NCBI RefSeq assembly: GCF_000003815.2
Contig: NC_049995.1
Coordinates: 7,895,626-7,959,625, forward strand
Length of the DNA: 64,000 nucleotides
Direction: 5' to 3'
Origin: Branchiostoma floridae
Taxonomy: Eukaryota; Chordata; Leptocardii; Amphioxiformes; Branchiostomatidae
Shown here: positions 30,416 through 42,872 of the stretch, piece after piece
Position numbering within the stretch: the stretch's first letter is position 1
How the letters are laid out: each line of letters begins with the position of its first letter
Notes under the pieces: generated by a model
Told to the model about the DNA's origin: nothing
The model's database searches: none
The model's input: only the letters and a program-made list of their open reading frames with translations
Made by a program: the position numbers and the translations under genes

Positions 30416-31321
30416 TGGTACTAAAGTGGACTTCTGTTTTTCATATCTCGTATTCTAGTATTAACCTTAAGATCAACGCAAAAAGGATAACATAGACGGC
30501 AGTACTACCAACCAGACAAACAACATGTATACTATCAGTATCAAAAACACGTGTATCGAAACGTGCAGACATCAGACCATGGGTCACACAGTTGTCAGTT
30601 TGATAACCTTTGATGTATGGGTGCATTGAACCCTACAAGTCACGTGGTCCACCTACAAACGTTGCCAACATGGCGCTCATAACCTATTTTTCTTCTAAAT
30701 ACAATCACCGTAGATATTCCGCTAAAATCTCCATATTACTGTTTCAGTGATATATAGAACTAGTTTTGAGTAACTAAACATTTTTGTCAGTTTTTGCGGC
30801 ATGTGTTTTTACACAGCTTCGATTCGTTACCCTGGAAACTAGACTCCAACGAGGGCCAGCAGAAAATCTGTTCGGCAGACAAGGCAGGTCTTACCGATGA
30901 CCTTAGATAAGCAGTACGGGGAGAGAGTTGCCTGCCTAGCTCGGTACGAATCGTCCGAGTGTGAATAAATTGTCTACTTCATGATGACATACACGCTGTT
31001 GATCTACCTGATATAATAGAGGTCAAAGGTGATTACAAAGTATCACAGACTACAGAGCAGACGTTGTCCGTGGGTGTTATATGAACATCGATAATGATTG
31101 GGCTTGAGTCAGTGTTTAAATGTCACTTCTGAGTATAATTAATGATAGTTGACTGGCGAACTTAGCTGCATTGTGCGAGGGACGCCAACAAAGATATCGT
31201 CAACATAAATTACGCGAAATCATAAATGTTGTTGTCCTTGTTTAAAGTCTATCATATCTACTGTATTTATCATATTGAAGCAAGTGATAAAATGCTTACA
31301 ACTTTGTCTTTAGCCTATCAC

Positions 31322-31499
31322 GTCAATAGTAGTAAAATTCGCAATGTTGAAAGTGTATAATCATGTCAATAACAGAATTGTTCCCACTTTTGACAGGGTG
31401 CATGATTCTGGCAGCAGTGGAAATTCTGTTATTGACATGATGATCATCCTTTAAACATTGTGAATTTTTTTTTTTTTTTTAATTTTACCACTATTGACA
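31322..31499. mobile_element. 178-bp foldback element with a T-tract in one arm
   Basis: The left arm (GTCAATAGTAGTAAAATTCG to ATGTCAATAACAGAATT) is repeated inverted on the right (AATTCTGTTATTGACAT to AATTTTACCACTATTGAC). The right arm has an extra run of about 18 T where the left has none. The loop is roughly 25 bases. Confidence 0.8.
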
Positions 31500-31861
31500 G
31501 ATTTATTCTGGCGATATAGCCACTTTGTAAAATGTCATTACTAGGACAAACACCAAAGTGCTGCAAAACGGCTCAACTGTCGTAAAACTATAATTATGGT
31601 AGGCTTACACGTACTATTGACATTAGTAAGTGAAGTGTTAAACACATTACATCAGTCAATACGGGCCTGAAATTAACATCATCATTACGTTGTTCAACTA
31701 GATGTGTCGTTTTTTTACGGTTCAACTGAGAAACAAGAATGACATCATACAACTGTGTGACCTTATGTCTGTTAAGCAACCGACTCAAGAAGATCTTTGT
31801 GTTTTCGTCTACAACGTCTTGTGTAACGTTAACGTTACAGTTTATTATATTCGGCAAGAAG

Positions 31862-32110
31862 GTGCTATATTTCGTGCATGTGTGGGTGTGTGCGTGTATG
31901 TTTGTGTGAGTGCGCGTCCGTGCGTGTGTGCATGTGTATGTCTGTGTGTGTTGTCTATCTGTACGTCTGTGTAGTGCCATGATAATTCGAAGAGCTGTGG
32001 ACGGATTGTTATGATATTCAAACAGGGTAGGTCCAAGAAAACAAAGGTCAAGTTCGATAATACCTCCCTAGCGATTTTCTAAGGTACTGCAGTGGAACTT
32101 CTGGTTCGGA
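31862..32110 (+). mobile_element. TG-microsatellite-bearing dispersed repeat, copy 3
   Basis: Interrupted TG tract (31875-31975), then the core CTGTGGACGGATTGTTATGA, GGGTAGGTCCAAG, AACAAAGGTCAAG and the tail AAGGTACTGCAGTGGAACTT. Confidence 0.7.
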
Positions 32111-32332
32111 AAACTAGTGTTTCGGACATGCTATTGTCGTGATTTTACATGTGGTAGAAAGCTTCTGTATCTGAAAGATCATAACTTGGTTGACAGCTAT
32201 TTTTTTCTATAGACCTTGATTATTCAAGTGTGCATCTTTTAATGTTCCTTTGTAAAAAAAAAGCTGTCATCTATGTCTACCACTCTAGACCTTTAAACCA
32301 TATGCTCCTCTGTTGTAACAATGGTATAAACA

Positions 32333-33782
32333 ATATAGCATACCACAGGCAGAACTTTACACTTATCTCTGTCACCATTTGATCTAACAAACCTGCCCTG
32401 TTGGCCCTACTTCCGAAAATGGACCCGACCAGGTCTGACAGACAGACGACAGCGTCACATCCTGATGTATGTTTCCCGCCAAATATCGATGACAGACAAA
32501 CTTCATAATGACGTCTGCAAAACCTGAAAAAAAAAGAGTTTCGTCAGATTTATCTACTGAAATTGTTTCCTACGTCAGGTGGCATACTGTTTTAAGACTT
32601 GACTTATAATTCTATGATTCACAAAGAAATAGTGTACATAACTGAACTTTCTGGGCATAATTATGAAGTATACAGCATTTTCGTGAATGTCCACGTGTGC
32701 CAAAAGCTACTATGATAACTTCTTCGCAGGTGACGCCAAGTAACGTTAGATAAGGCAAAGGCAAAAAATGGACAATTGAGCTGCGACCTGAGGTGTGCGG
32801 GTCAACTTGCTATGCAGAAACACACTTCTTTCTTGTTGAAACACAAAGAAAATCCTCATCAAAGATTTTGACAATAATTTCGAAGATTTCATAACATGAG
32901 GAACACAACCCACACATGTCCGATCACAGTTCACCCTTGTTTTTCTTGCTACTTACCTACTGATTTTCAAAAGGACGTCGACTGAAAAGTAAATACCAGT
33001 CTGATTTGAAATTTGGTAGATATTCACAAAAGATTGAAACTATGTAATGGTGCCCTTATTTTGAGCTCTGCGCCTTTTTTCTTGGTAAGGAACAGAACAC
33101 CCCTCGTACGTATCGCCAAGTGCGATTATGATTTTGTTGTTCAATGAAACGTGGCAATTTTCCTTGGTCCATTTGATGAACAAGTATGACGTTATCCTAC
33201 AGTGACTGTTTGTGTGTGTCTATAACTTCACAGATCATTTCACTGCTGTGACAGAAGACCTTTGTAGCTTTGCAATTGGAAGGCTTCTGGTTGGAATAAT
33301 GTTGACGTTGAACGATCATCAAATTAAGACAAATAGGGGATTGAAAAAGTCTGCTTGCTAACGTTTGTGAATCAGAATTACGAAAATTTCATACTTTTTG
33401 AATGCCCCCCCCCCCCTTCTTCTAGACTCTACCAGACTCCCACCTGGCAAAATAATAATAGGTTAAGAATAGAAGTCTAGTAGGAGTTAATTGGCCTTGG
33501 AGGGAACTGTTCGGTCGGTGGATACGCTGCAAAAAAACTGACTGAAAACCCACAGTAACTTATATTTGGCCAAATTCTTCTCTTTTTCATCCAGCTGACA
33601 AGTCTGCCTGTAGACTAGCAGTAACCCCTCATCATTTTTTTCGTTCTACCATACCAACCATACCAGGAGCAGAACTTTACACTTTTCTCCGTCACCATGG
33701 CGTCTAACAAACGTGCCCTGTTGTTCCTACTTCCGTGCATGGACCCGCGGAGGCCTGACAGACAGACGACAGCGCTACAGTC
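32333..33782 (+). repeat. direct duplicate of about 125 bp, 1.3 kb apart
   Basis: 32333-32460 and 33655-33782 share GCAGAACTTTACACTT, CTAACAAACNTGCCCTGTTG, CCTACTTCCG and GACAGACAGACGACAGCG. The second copy reads CACCATGG and stays open for 30 codons; the first has lost that ATG. No exon is recognised between the copies. Confidence 0.7.
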
Positions 33783-33822
33783 TGGATAACAGAGGTCTTT
33801 ATATACATCCAGGTATTTTACA

Positions 33823-34302
33823 AGGCCACAGCAAGTAACTTTTGTGGATAACATCAGCGCGCTCATCGATATCAGTTTTCGTCTGATCTTGCAAAAACAA
33901 AGCAATTTTCCCCTTTCTATAATATTGTCAACATGACGAGAAAATACCACAGTTTGACACTATGTCCTGTATTTGTAGAAGTGACACATGCACACGGTGA
34001 GTGATAAGTGACACTAGTGAGGAAAATGTAGCCATGACTGTAATTGTAGAAGTGGAACTGTAGTTTTGTGGTAGTCATGACTGTAGTTGTCACTTTTTGC
34101 ACCTCTTGAATATAGAAATGAAGATCATGTTGGCTGTGATACCATGTTTTGTCGCTTTATTTCTTTGGTGTTGCAACATTTATGGTGTCTATTTTGAATC
34201 TAGCCGTGTTGTTCTTTTGCTCATCCTGTTAATCTTTTGTCCTCTCGCACTAAATTTAGAGTCTGTAGAGAATGCCACCAATAAAATATCTTGTTGCGGC
34301 CT
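33823..34302. mobile_element. AGGCCACA-family TIR element, copy c
   Basis: 480 bp. The left end is AGGCCACAGCAAGTAACTTT; the right end, inverted, is AGGCCGCAACAAGATATTTT. The internal word TCAACATGACGA is shared, inverted, with copy d at 36245-36792. A truncated right end of the same family follows at about 34430-34494. Confidence 0.75.
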
Positions 34303-35967
34303 TCGGTATAATATAATTTGGTTTTGTGATAAAGAAAAACAAAACTTTGTTGTACAGCTACCAACCTTATGGGTTCTATTTCGAAAATTTAGGCATCTTG
34401 TTGTTTTTTTACGTTTAGTATCTTTTTTTGAATTTGCAGAGAATGGCATTGGATCTGCAGAGAATGGCATCCATAAACTTACTTACCGTGGCCTTTTGTA
34501 ATATCACTCGGTTTGTATTAAAAAAAAAAAACTTTGTAATACAGTTACCAACCCGATGGAACCATTCGCGCAGAGTTATACGTAATGATTTACATTTCCC
34601 GCGCCGTGTCACGGCCTGGGGAACAGAGGTGTCAGAACGTGTTGACAGTCGGTTTCCAAGAACCGAAGGCATGTTGTATACAGCACGATAATGTTATCTG
34701 GGGCCGTCTTAGTGTCGTGTAAGCTTTCAACAAGACTTGTAGACAAGTACAGGGTTGCCTTAACACTGTGTAGTTTAAGTCTGGAAAGCCATTTTCTGAA
34801 TTCCACAGACACCCAAAAATTTACCTTGACATTGATTGTGACATCAACTACTAGGTTCTATAATACTGCCACACGAGAAAAATACATGTAAAGTGATTTG
34901 AATAAGTTATGTACCAATGCAGCATCACTAATCCTCTGAGGAATAAACTCTTCGGGTATTTAGGTGTTCATGATAATGTTGAAAAAGGCCTATATGACAA
35001 TTTCTTTGAAGTGGTGGTATTATGGCACCCGGTGGAATTGTGAGAGTTGATGTTATAATTGATGTACAATATAATTGATATATAATGATGTAGAGCTAAA
35101 AGGAGTGCTTGGAAACATGAATCAAAGTGTCTTGCTCGTTGAAACAAAGGGGAATAAAAAAGGGAAAAATAAGAAAATACTAGTAATGGAAAACAGAGGA
35201 AGGGCAATAAAAAGACAAAAGAACAAATGCCTTTTATTGGTTTCTATGATGGACTTTTTTCGTTCAACTTAACAAAGTCTAGATGTTTGAGCTATTACAC
35301 TACTTTGGCCTTCAAGAATTCATTCCAACTTATCCCTGTTCAGATTTCATTAAGGGTACTTGAGTTCAAACTTCTTAACTCCTTATATGTACGTAAGACT
35401 TGAGAGAAATGTCTTCTGAGAAAGTTCGGACCCACGGTACTCCGACACGTTAATTGGCAGTCATTTCAGACACGCAGACTTGTAGGAACCTGGGAACGGG
35501 ATCCTCCCGACTCGGCGCGAGTCCTTCCGAATAATTTCCGAATACAGCTTCCGTTTGGCTCGTGTCCAGGGCGGTATGGGACATGTGGGGCTGAGGTTCA
35601 CCACACTGGAGCTGTAGGTATGCGGGTAAGGAACGTGGGGTTGTACTGATAAAGTTTGGGGTAACATGCGGTCACTTTCTACCAGAAACTTTCTCTTTCA
35701 AATTATATTCCCCCAACGCCACGCATATGCGGCCGCACACTCTTCATTTTCTTGTCATAGTTTCTGGCTTTATTATTCAATGGCTTTCATTGCGAGTACA
35801 GATGATATCACTTAATAACTAAATGGCGATGTCATGATCATTGTATTAAACTGGTGTAACGATGGGTCCCCTAACGTCGGTATACCCCCAACTTCGAACG
35901 AATGTCCAATCGTTTCATTATGCAGTTCTAAGTAAACCATATTTGTTTTCATCCAGTGAGATCACAA
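34303..35967. other. gene-free
   Basis: No exon recognised. 34430-34494 is the solo right end of an AGGCCACA element. The frame at 34428-34691 has a tail faintly like a LINE C-terminus but is too weak to call. 35460-35650 is GC-richer without a domain. Confidence 0.4.
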
Positions 35968-36243
35968 TGCTGAATCTGTATCTGTATCTGCATCTGCATC
36001 TGTACCTGTGTATGTATAGCCGGTATAACCGCCCTTCACTCCAGCGTCTGTATCTGTATCTATGTAGCCTGTATAACCGCCACACCAGCTTAGTAGGTAC
36101 GCGGCACGGCAGCAGCTGGTTATATTACACTGAACGACCTGTCACTTATGCACATCCAACTGCAAATGTTGTTTACAGCTATCTAGTGAGGATGCCTGTA
36201 CTGCACTCGGTGGCAACGAGTTCCAATCTACTACAGTTCTAAT
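35968..36243 (-). mobile_element. LINE 3' end: RT C-terminus, 3' UTR and ACAGAT-type tail
   Basis: The minus strand reads TVVDWNSLPPSAVQASSLDS then CKQHLQLDVHK and a stop, the C-terminal signature of CR1/Jockey polymerases. The 3' UTR contains AACCAGCTGCTGCCGTGCCG, and the copy ends in degenerate ACAGATACAG units (35968-36010). The 5' side is cut by the AGGCCACA element that begins at 36245. The 3' UTR is the empty-site counterpart of the MITE at 12843. Confidence 0.82.
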
Positions 36244-36244
36244 A

Positions 36245-36792
36245 AGGCCACAGCAAGTAAATTTTATGGATGACATCCTCTGCAGACTGCAAAAATAGTG
36301 CGACAGGGCGAAAAAAAACAAGACGGGTGATAAAAAACAAGATGGCTGCATTTTCAAAAATAGGCACCATAAAGCTGTGATGAATGTTGCAACAAGAATT
36401 AAAGGGACAAAACATGGTATCAGAGCCAACAAGGCATTCATTCCTGTATTCAAGACATGTACTGGTGTGGTAAAAGTGACACTAGTATGCTAGACTGGCA
36501 TCACCAACAAAGTTGGTAACCACATTCATGGCTTCCATATTGGTGTCACTTTTAGTAGTTTTACAACTATCCAATAAGTTTCATTTCTACAACTACAGTC
36601 CTGGGTACCTCGCAAGTGTCACTTCTACAAGTACAATTATTAGGCTACAACACAACATGTTTTCTCATTTTGGTATTTAATCGTCATGTTGACCATCCCT
36701 GTAAAAGAAACAAATCTTGTTTTTTTTTCTGAAATCAGGCGAAAATTAATGCGCGCGTTGATGTCATCCATTAAATTTACTTGCTGTGGCCT
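36245..36792. mobile_element. AGGCCACA-family TIR element, copy d
   Basis: 548 bp with the best-preserved ends: AGGCCACAGCAAGTAAATTT on the left and its inverse AAATTTACTTGCTGTGGCCT on the right, then GGATGACATC inside each. It is inserted next to LINE coding sequence. No transposase frame. Confidence 0.85.
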
Positions 36793-37274
36793 AAAAACGA
36801 ATTTTTGAATGAGGTATGACGGGTTTCTTAGAGAGAGCTAGAGAGAGAGAGAAAAAAAATCGAAACTAAGCGTAAAAAGAACCGAGAAAACGCGATCATG
36901 AAGATATTTTCACTCTCGCACTAATTCTAATAGGAGGGTGAAAATCTTTCATAGAGACCGCAGAAAACAAACTCTGGTTTTCAGCTGTTTACGTTTAGCT
37001 GTTATCGCGACACTGACCGTTACGTCCGCTTGCTGTCACCGCAGCAGAACGACAGGAAACGAACCCGGACATTCCGCTGCCCGAGTTATTTTGAATTCCC
37101 GGCGAGGGAAACATAGCCAACATGTAATCAAGCGTGGGTTGGACTCTCTGACCTCCATTCGGCCCTGTATAGTACAGACACCCATTTAAGTTTATGTTTT
37201 AATCCCACCCCAGACATTCTCCCCTTGCCGGCATCTCCTATAATACCTTCTCTTTAAAAAAAATCATGTTTTCG

Positions 37275-37388
37275 TCGGCGTTCGTTTGTGTGTCTGTGCA
37301 TAAAAAAGAAGATTCGAGAGCGTCTGGATGAATTTTCGTGATACTACGGTATGCGGGTAAGTCCTAAAAAAACTCGACCCCCCCTCCT

Positions 37389-37466
<78 letters not shown>

Positions 37467-37510
37467 AGACTTTCTATAGTACTGCCCACAGGAACTTTCG
37501 TTTTGATACT
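37275..37510 (+). mobile_element. TG/CA-microsatellite-bearing dispersed repeat, copy 4
   Basis: The core AGCGTCTGGATGAATTTTCG and CGGTATGCGGGTAAGTCCT precede an uninterrupted (AC)n of about 73 bases (37390-37462), then TAGTACTGCCCACAGGAACT. Here the long tract lies on the other side of the core and in the complementary phase. Confidence 0.65.
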
Positions 37511-37804
37511 AGTATCTTGTAATCTGGACATGATATGGTATTCATTTCTGGTTGGTAGATATTTTTTGGCGTTAGACTAAATCAAAATAGTATATTCCCG
37601 CTGAACAAGACAAGGTGAAGCGTTGCAGGAGTTGAATCCAGACGCCTATATGGTGCCTGATGACGTAGTCATGACGTCACGGGCAGTACACTTGACTAAA
37701 ACCAGCCGTACGCCTGCGTCTGAAAACCATCTTCACCTTTCCTAATACAGGCTTAATTACGTCAATACACTTACTGATTAAGTGGTTTGTGGATTGAAAA
37801 GAAT

Positions 37805-37975
37805 AGATACGAGGAACTGTCATGTGTGTGTGTGTGTGTGTTTCACGGTGCTTTTGCGCGTGCGCTTGTGTATGTGTGTTTGTCTGCGTGTGAGCGGTAT
37901 AACTCAAGATCGCTCGTGTGTGTGTGTGTGTGCGCGCGCGCGCGCGCGCGTGTGTGTGTGTGTGAGTGAGCGAGC
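37805..37975 (+). repeat. TG/CG microsatellite
   Basis: (TG)n at 37822-37840, interrupted TG to 37888, then 37917-37963 combining (TG)n, about ten CG units and (TG)n again. TATAACTCAAGATCG in the middle resembles the core of the TG-bearing repeat family. Confidence 0.9.
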
Positions 37976-38944
37976 GATCTATTTGTACATCCTACAGAAA
38001 CATACACTTATGATTCTTTTATATGCCGTCCAGTTATTGTCTTGATAAAGTCGAAAACACTGGAAGACGTAATGTTTGCCTAGTAGTGAATATACAACGT
38101 TACATGCTACAACTATCTGTGATGCATAGTTGCTTCACACTATACATGTGAGTCTTGATATTGAGAATTTGGCTTCTTATACCCCGTGGTTATTAATTAT
38201 GAGGTGTACTGCGTATGCAAGTGTACCACATGTGCATGTGCGTCATCTGATTTATCCCCATCCTTGAAAATGTGACCCTGTCCCGATATGTGACGAACAG
38301 CTGTCTATTTTTGCTCTCATCCGGAAGAAGAGATAAGATGAGAATTCGAAATATACTGGTATCGTCATCATGGAGGTCATTGTACCCTCTAGGTCATTGA
38401 CCCCTGGTGCCCAAGCCTCTACATCTACTCCGTTGGTGGGGATAAGAATCACATAAGTATACAACTCAAGCCTCGCCTTATATAAACAATGTAGCTAGTA
38501 GATGTGTACATTAGCTTAGCCAATGCTGCAACAGTAAAATACTAGAACGATGTAATATTAAGCAGTAAGCTTTCAGTGCTTTGTTTATTTATTTATTTAT
38601 CAAACTTTCAGATTTGATTGTAAATTATGTATTAAAGCATACGGGGACAGTAGCGCCACAGATGATGATGTGAAAAGTATGTGTAATGTGACAAAGTTCG
38701 CCCTGTAGGCTGTATATAATGATGTTGAATATACTTTGAATGTATCACTTGATACCTGAGTGTTGAATTCTCAGCACTGATTTCGTCCAAGAAAGACCCT
38801 GTGAATGAGGAATCCTAAGACATTTATCTTAGATGTCAAACATATACACGCAAAAGAACCCAACACACTTATCAAGAAGAGTAGGGGTGGCCCAGTGTCC
38901 TTAGCTCAAAGAGCGAGCTGCATTGCGCTACTAGCTAGCATTAC

Positions 38945-39142
38945 TTCATCTTTATCCGCGGGGTAACTTATATCCGTTCTTTTTAAAAACGATGGTAGTG
39001 ATATCAATACCATGGGCAGTGGTTTCAAACTGCAATATTTTGAAAATATCGCAATTTGGAACCACGGTCCGTTGACTTAATATCGTTAAATACTCTGCTT
39101 TTGAAAGCAATGGATATAGGTTACCCCGCGGATAAAGGTGAA
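38945..39142. mobile_element. 198-bp foldback MITE with TTCATCTTTATCCGCG ends
   Basis: The left arm TTCATCTTTATCCGCGGGGT matches, inverted, the right arm ACCCCGCGGATAAAGGTGAA, and the arms extend to an inner stem (GTGGTTTCAAA / TTTGGAACCAC) around AATATTTTGAAAATAT. A remnant lies at 14281-14312. Confidence 0.8.
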
Positions 39143-41059
39143 TAAGCGTTTAACTTGAAAATGCGCCTTGTTTCGTCTCAATATTGAGCTAAAGAAAAAG
39201 AAGACATAAACCACTGTTGTACGACTACGTTGGTACCATTTAGACCCTTTGTCTTCTAGGAAGCTGATTCTGAAAGTCAAACGGCAAACATCGTAAGCTG
39301 ATGTCATACATTGGCTCTACGCCAGCCTCACCTGTACGTACGCAGCACGTCTACAGGTAACACACCTGGTGGTGATGTCACCTGGAGTCACCTGGACACG
39401 TCATTCTGAACGTAACACGCAGTGCTGATGATAAGTTTGTTTAGTACAGGTTAAAGTACTTCGCCAGTAGGTCGACACCCCTGGACACACCCAACACAAG
39501 AAACACGTATTGGGCGTAGGGGGTGTTTTTGTATATATTTAAATTTGGTTGCCTTTGATGTACCTGTGAAGTCTTCTGTAACTAATATCAGGAATTTCCA
39601 CTGCACTATCATAGAAAGCCGCTAGGGGGCCATTATCAAACATAGCCATTGATTTTTTTGGCCCATCTTCGCACCTACCAATTATCATAAGTATCCATCA
39701 TGGCCTTTATATGTATATATTCATATTTTATATTTATTCATTTATGACTGATTCCAAATGGAGCAATTTACAAAATCATTAAAGAAAACAAACGAAGACT
39801 GAAATTTGTTATCTCTGCCTAGTAAGGTCATGTTCAGTTATATGGATGACATCCGCGCCAACATTAATTTTCTTCCGTTTATAAAAGGTTTGACCATACT
39901 GTTAATAAATAGTACAAGGCAGATTAGAAATGAGTAAATCTTTGCAACAAATTGTAAACAAAAGTCGGAAAAGGCGTACTAATACCATAGAATGACAAAG
40001 TTGTTTGAAGACATGAAAGAACATATAACGTTAGCATTATATCCAAGTGTAGAAAGTAGTTCAAAGTTGATCGAGGTGTATAAATTTGGCACAGGATTAT
40101 GCGTTAACGCCAAAGCTTAATAAAGGATATATTTGATCACCGTAACATGACGAAGCATTTTACAATAGCAAACATTCAATCCATCCATCAATTGAATCCT
40201 TTATTTACCCTGAATAGCCCAATTTGAAGTCCAGGGGGTCAGAAAGCTCGTGTTATAGAGATTATTACTGTAGATATGATCTTGTATTATGCCATTTTTC
40301 AAAAAGACAAAAACAAATTTTTTGCTTCCGTAAAATTCCAAATCTATGAAGGAGCGGAAATGACAACATTAACTTTATACCATTTGGTTATAGCAATGGT
40401 CAGTCTTGAAATTATCAGTTTTTAGATTTTGTACAATTTTGATGCCGAATACTTAAAACACATTTACAGTAACATATGGCTGCCGATATTATGTGTGGTG
40501 TTTGACAAATTTACTCTTTTGATCGATTTTGGCATACGTGCAATAAAATTAAGAGAGCGTGTGATAAAAGTAATTAGTACGTGTACTTAGAGCTTACTGA
40601 ATCGATTTTTTCTATAATAAGGAATCACGTATTTTTGCTGAATGTGGCAGACTGTGGTCATGGGGCTAGGATCGGACTCGGGTCAGTAAAAATTTGCCTG
40701 TCAGCAACTATTTGCTTTATACATCGTACCGTTTCTAAGCTCTACATTTTCCCTCCGTGAAAAATGTATTGTTTTTCGTATGTCTGTATGTATATGTTTA
40801 TATTTTTGACATGCTATTGTCTTGATTTTTGTTGTCATGTATTTTGCGATGCTAGAAAGACGTGGCATAGGTTTGGGCTCCCTTGTGTAGTTTGTTATCA
40901 GCTGCTTTTAATATTTTTTTTCAAATAATGTCTTTGGTTGAATGTATTGAAATCTTTAGTCAAAGTCCGTTTCCGTTTTCTTGAATGAGTTACCACGTTC
41001 ACGTTTCCTTCCTAGTTTTAAACACGACCAAAGCATGTCTAGGACAAAAGATAAAACCG
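39143..41059. other. gene-free
   Basis: No exon recognised. 39823-39880 is a solo left end of the AGGCCACA family (ATGGATGACATCCGCG). 40740-40920 has core-like words of the TG-bearing repeat family. AT-rich otherwise. Confidence 0.4.
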
Positions 41060-41199
41060 TAAGATCTGCTGCAGTACCAAGGTTACACACCAGGTGGCAA
41101 AATCAGCATTAACCTTCGTCTTCCCAACTCCTACCCACATACCAAATATCATTACAATCCATCCGGAGGTTCTAAGACCACAACTCATCTGGAAACGCG

Positions 41200-41294
<95 letters not shown>

Positions 41295-41355
41295 AGAGAG
41301 AGAGAGAGAGAAACACACACAGAGAAACACACACAGACACACACACACAAACATA
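41060..41355 (-). mobile_element. microsatellite-bearing dispersed repeat, copy 5 (CA/GA)
   Basis: Read on the minus strand: TG, then a long CT tract (41214-41310), TG, then the core TCCGGATGGATTGTAATGAT, TTTGGTATGTGGGTAGG, GGAAGACGAAGGTTAATG and CCTTGGTACTGCAGCAG. The same order as copy 1, with a GA/CT tract added. Confidence 0.75.
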
Positions 41356-42872
41356 CACACATACATCTGAAGAATTCCTCCTAACGCCAAACCGTAACAG
41401 CCAGTAGCTACATGATAAATCCCTACTTGTCGTCCAAAGACCTGCTCTAATCCACACCACACAGGACGCAAACACAGTAACAAGCCACACAGATTCTGAA
41501 CCGCTGAGTGTTCTTAGTAAAATATGTCGGGTACAAAATAGGATTACAGTAAAATGTCACTCTCGCCTTTGAACTTGGCGGTTGACAGATCCTTATTTGG
41601 CTACAGATTGACCGACATTTTTCGGAAAGGCGTTGACAGCTTCTGAGAAGCACCACAGTACTTGAGGTCGCACAATCATTAGTATACTTCTCAACACGTT
41701 AGAATAACGTCCTCTCTGCATGGGAAACTACCATGCTACGCTTCAAGGGGCACTGGATAGGTTTTCTGCCATGTTTTCTTTGCTTTGCACGACGTTTGAT
41801 TGCTGGATACTACTGGGGGGATTTGTAGAAATAACGGTGTATACACCTGAGTAACTTGAGCACTTAGGTGCTTAAGATGGTGTTATAGACACAATCCTCA
41901 CACTTTTCTTAGACATATGACTATACACATAAGAAACTGCCCATTGATTTATTTGTTAGAAATCCAAGACAGTGAAATATATATTCTAGAATACATACTG
42001 GTCTCTTCTATAGTAGTTTCGTTCCGAGAATTCTAACAGAAGTTGCTATACCTTGGATCGCGTTTCTGTGCAATTTAGTTATCATTATCATCTTCATAAA
42101 AAAAATATGAAAATAGATCATAACGCTTTTTCTTATTGCCATTTTCCATGTCGATCCTTCTACTTGTAGTATGTGAACTTCCTACTGATTATTTTTGACA
42201 TATCAAAGTCCATTGAAAGTCATCAGCTTTCCATTTACATAATCCAGACACCATGCTTTAAGTGGCCTACGTGTAACAGGTCACATTACATACTTTTGAA
42301 AGTAAATATTCAACTGTTTTGGCAATAGAAAACTCCACCTTGATAAGGCAAGTATAGTAGTAAAGAGCAAGTAGAAAACAAACACTTCATTCAGCTACAA
42401 ATCTCTTTCACTTAATTCAGATATATGCATGTTTAAAAGAATCTACAGAAATGTTGTCGTACAAATACAAAATGCAGTTACCACTAGCATACAACCTTAA
42501 CAGTTTCATATTGACAGTAAGTCACTGAATAACAAGATTCTTTATACACATGTGCATCCAACCAAATGTTTTATTCAGCCAACGTTTCTGATACGTTCGA
42601 CTAAATACGTTACATGACTCTCTAACACGTGACATGTGTAACTAAGAAGGAGAGGAATAACGATTAAAATCAATTATGCAAAATAAGACCAATTTGCATA
42701 ATAGCTGGGTAAGAACTACTACAAAAAATCCCATAGAGTGCAATGATAGGAACTTGTTACCAACTACATCAGAGAGATTATCTATAGCAATCTATGTAGA
42801 CTGCAAATGCCGCAAAACCTTTATTTTATTAATGAATAGAACACTTTACCGTGACCAACATATTTTCATCTC
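41356..42872. other. gene-free
   Basis: No exon or element recognised. AT-rich; all open frames are short and without domains. Confidence 0.45.

Noticed and set aside
34428..34691. LINE polymerase C-terminus (FPRRVTAWGTEV)
   Set aside because: Only a faint similarity to the RVxxWNxLP motif; the N-L-P part is missing.
41094..41490. Several overlapping 96-107 codon frames on both strands
   Set aside because: Low-complexity translation of GA/CA repeats within a dispersed element.
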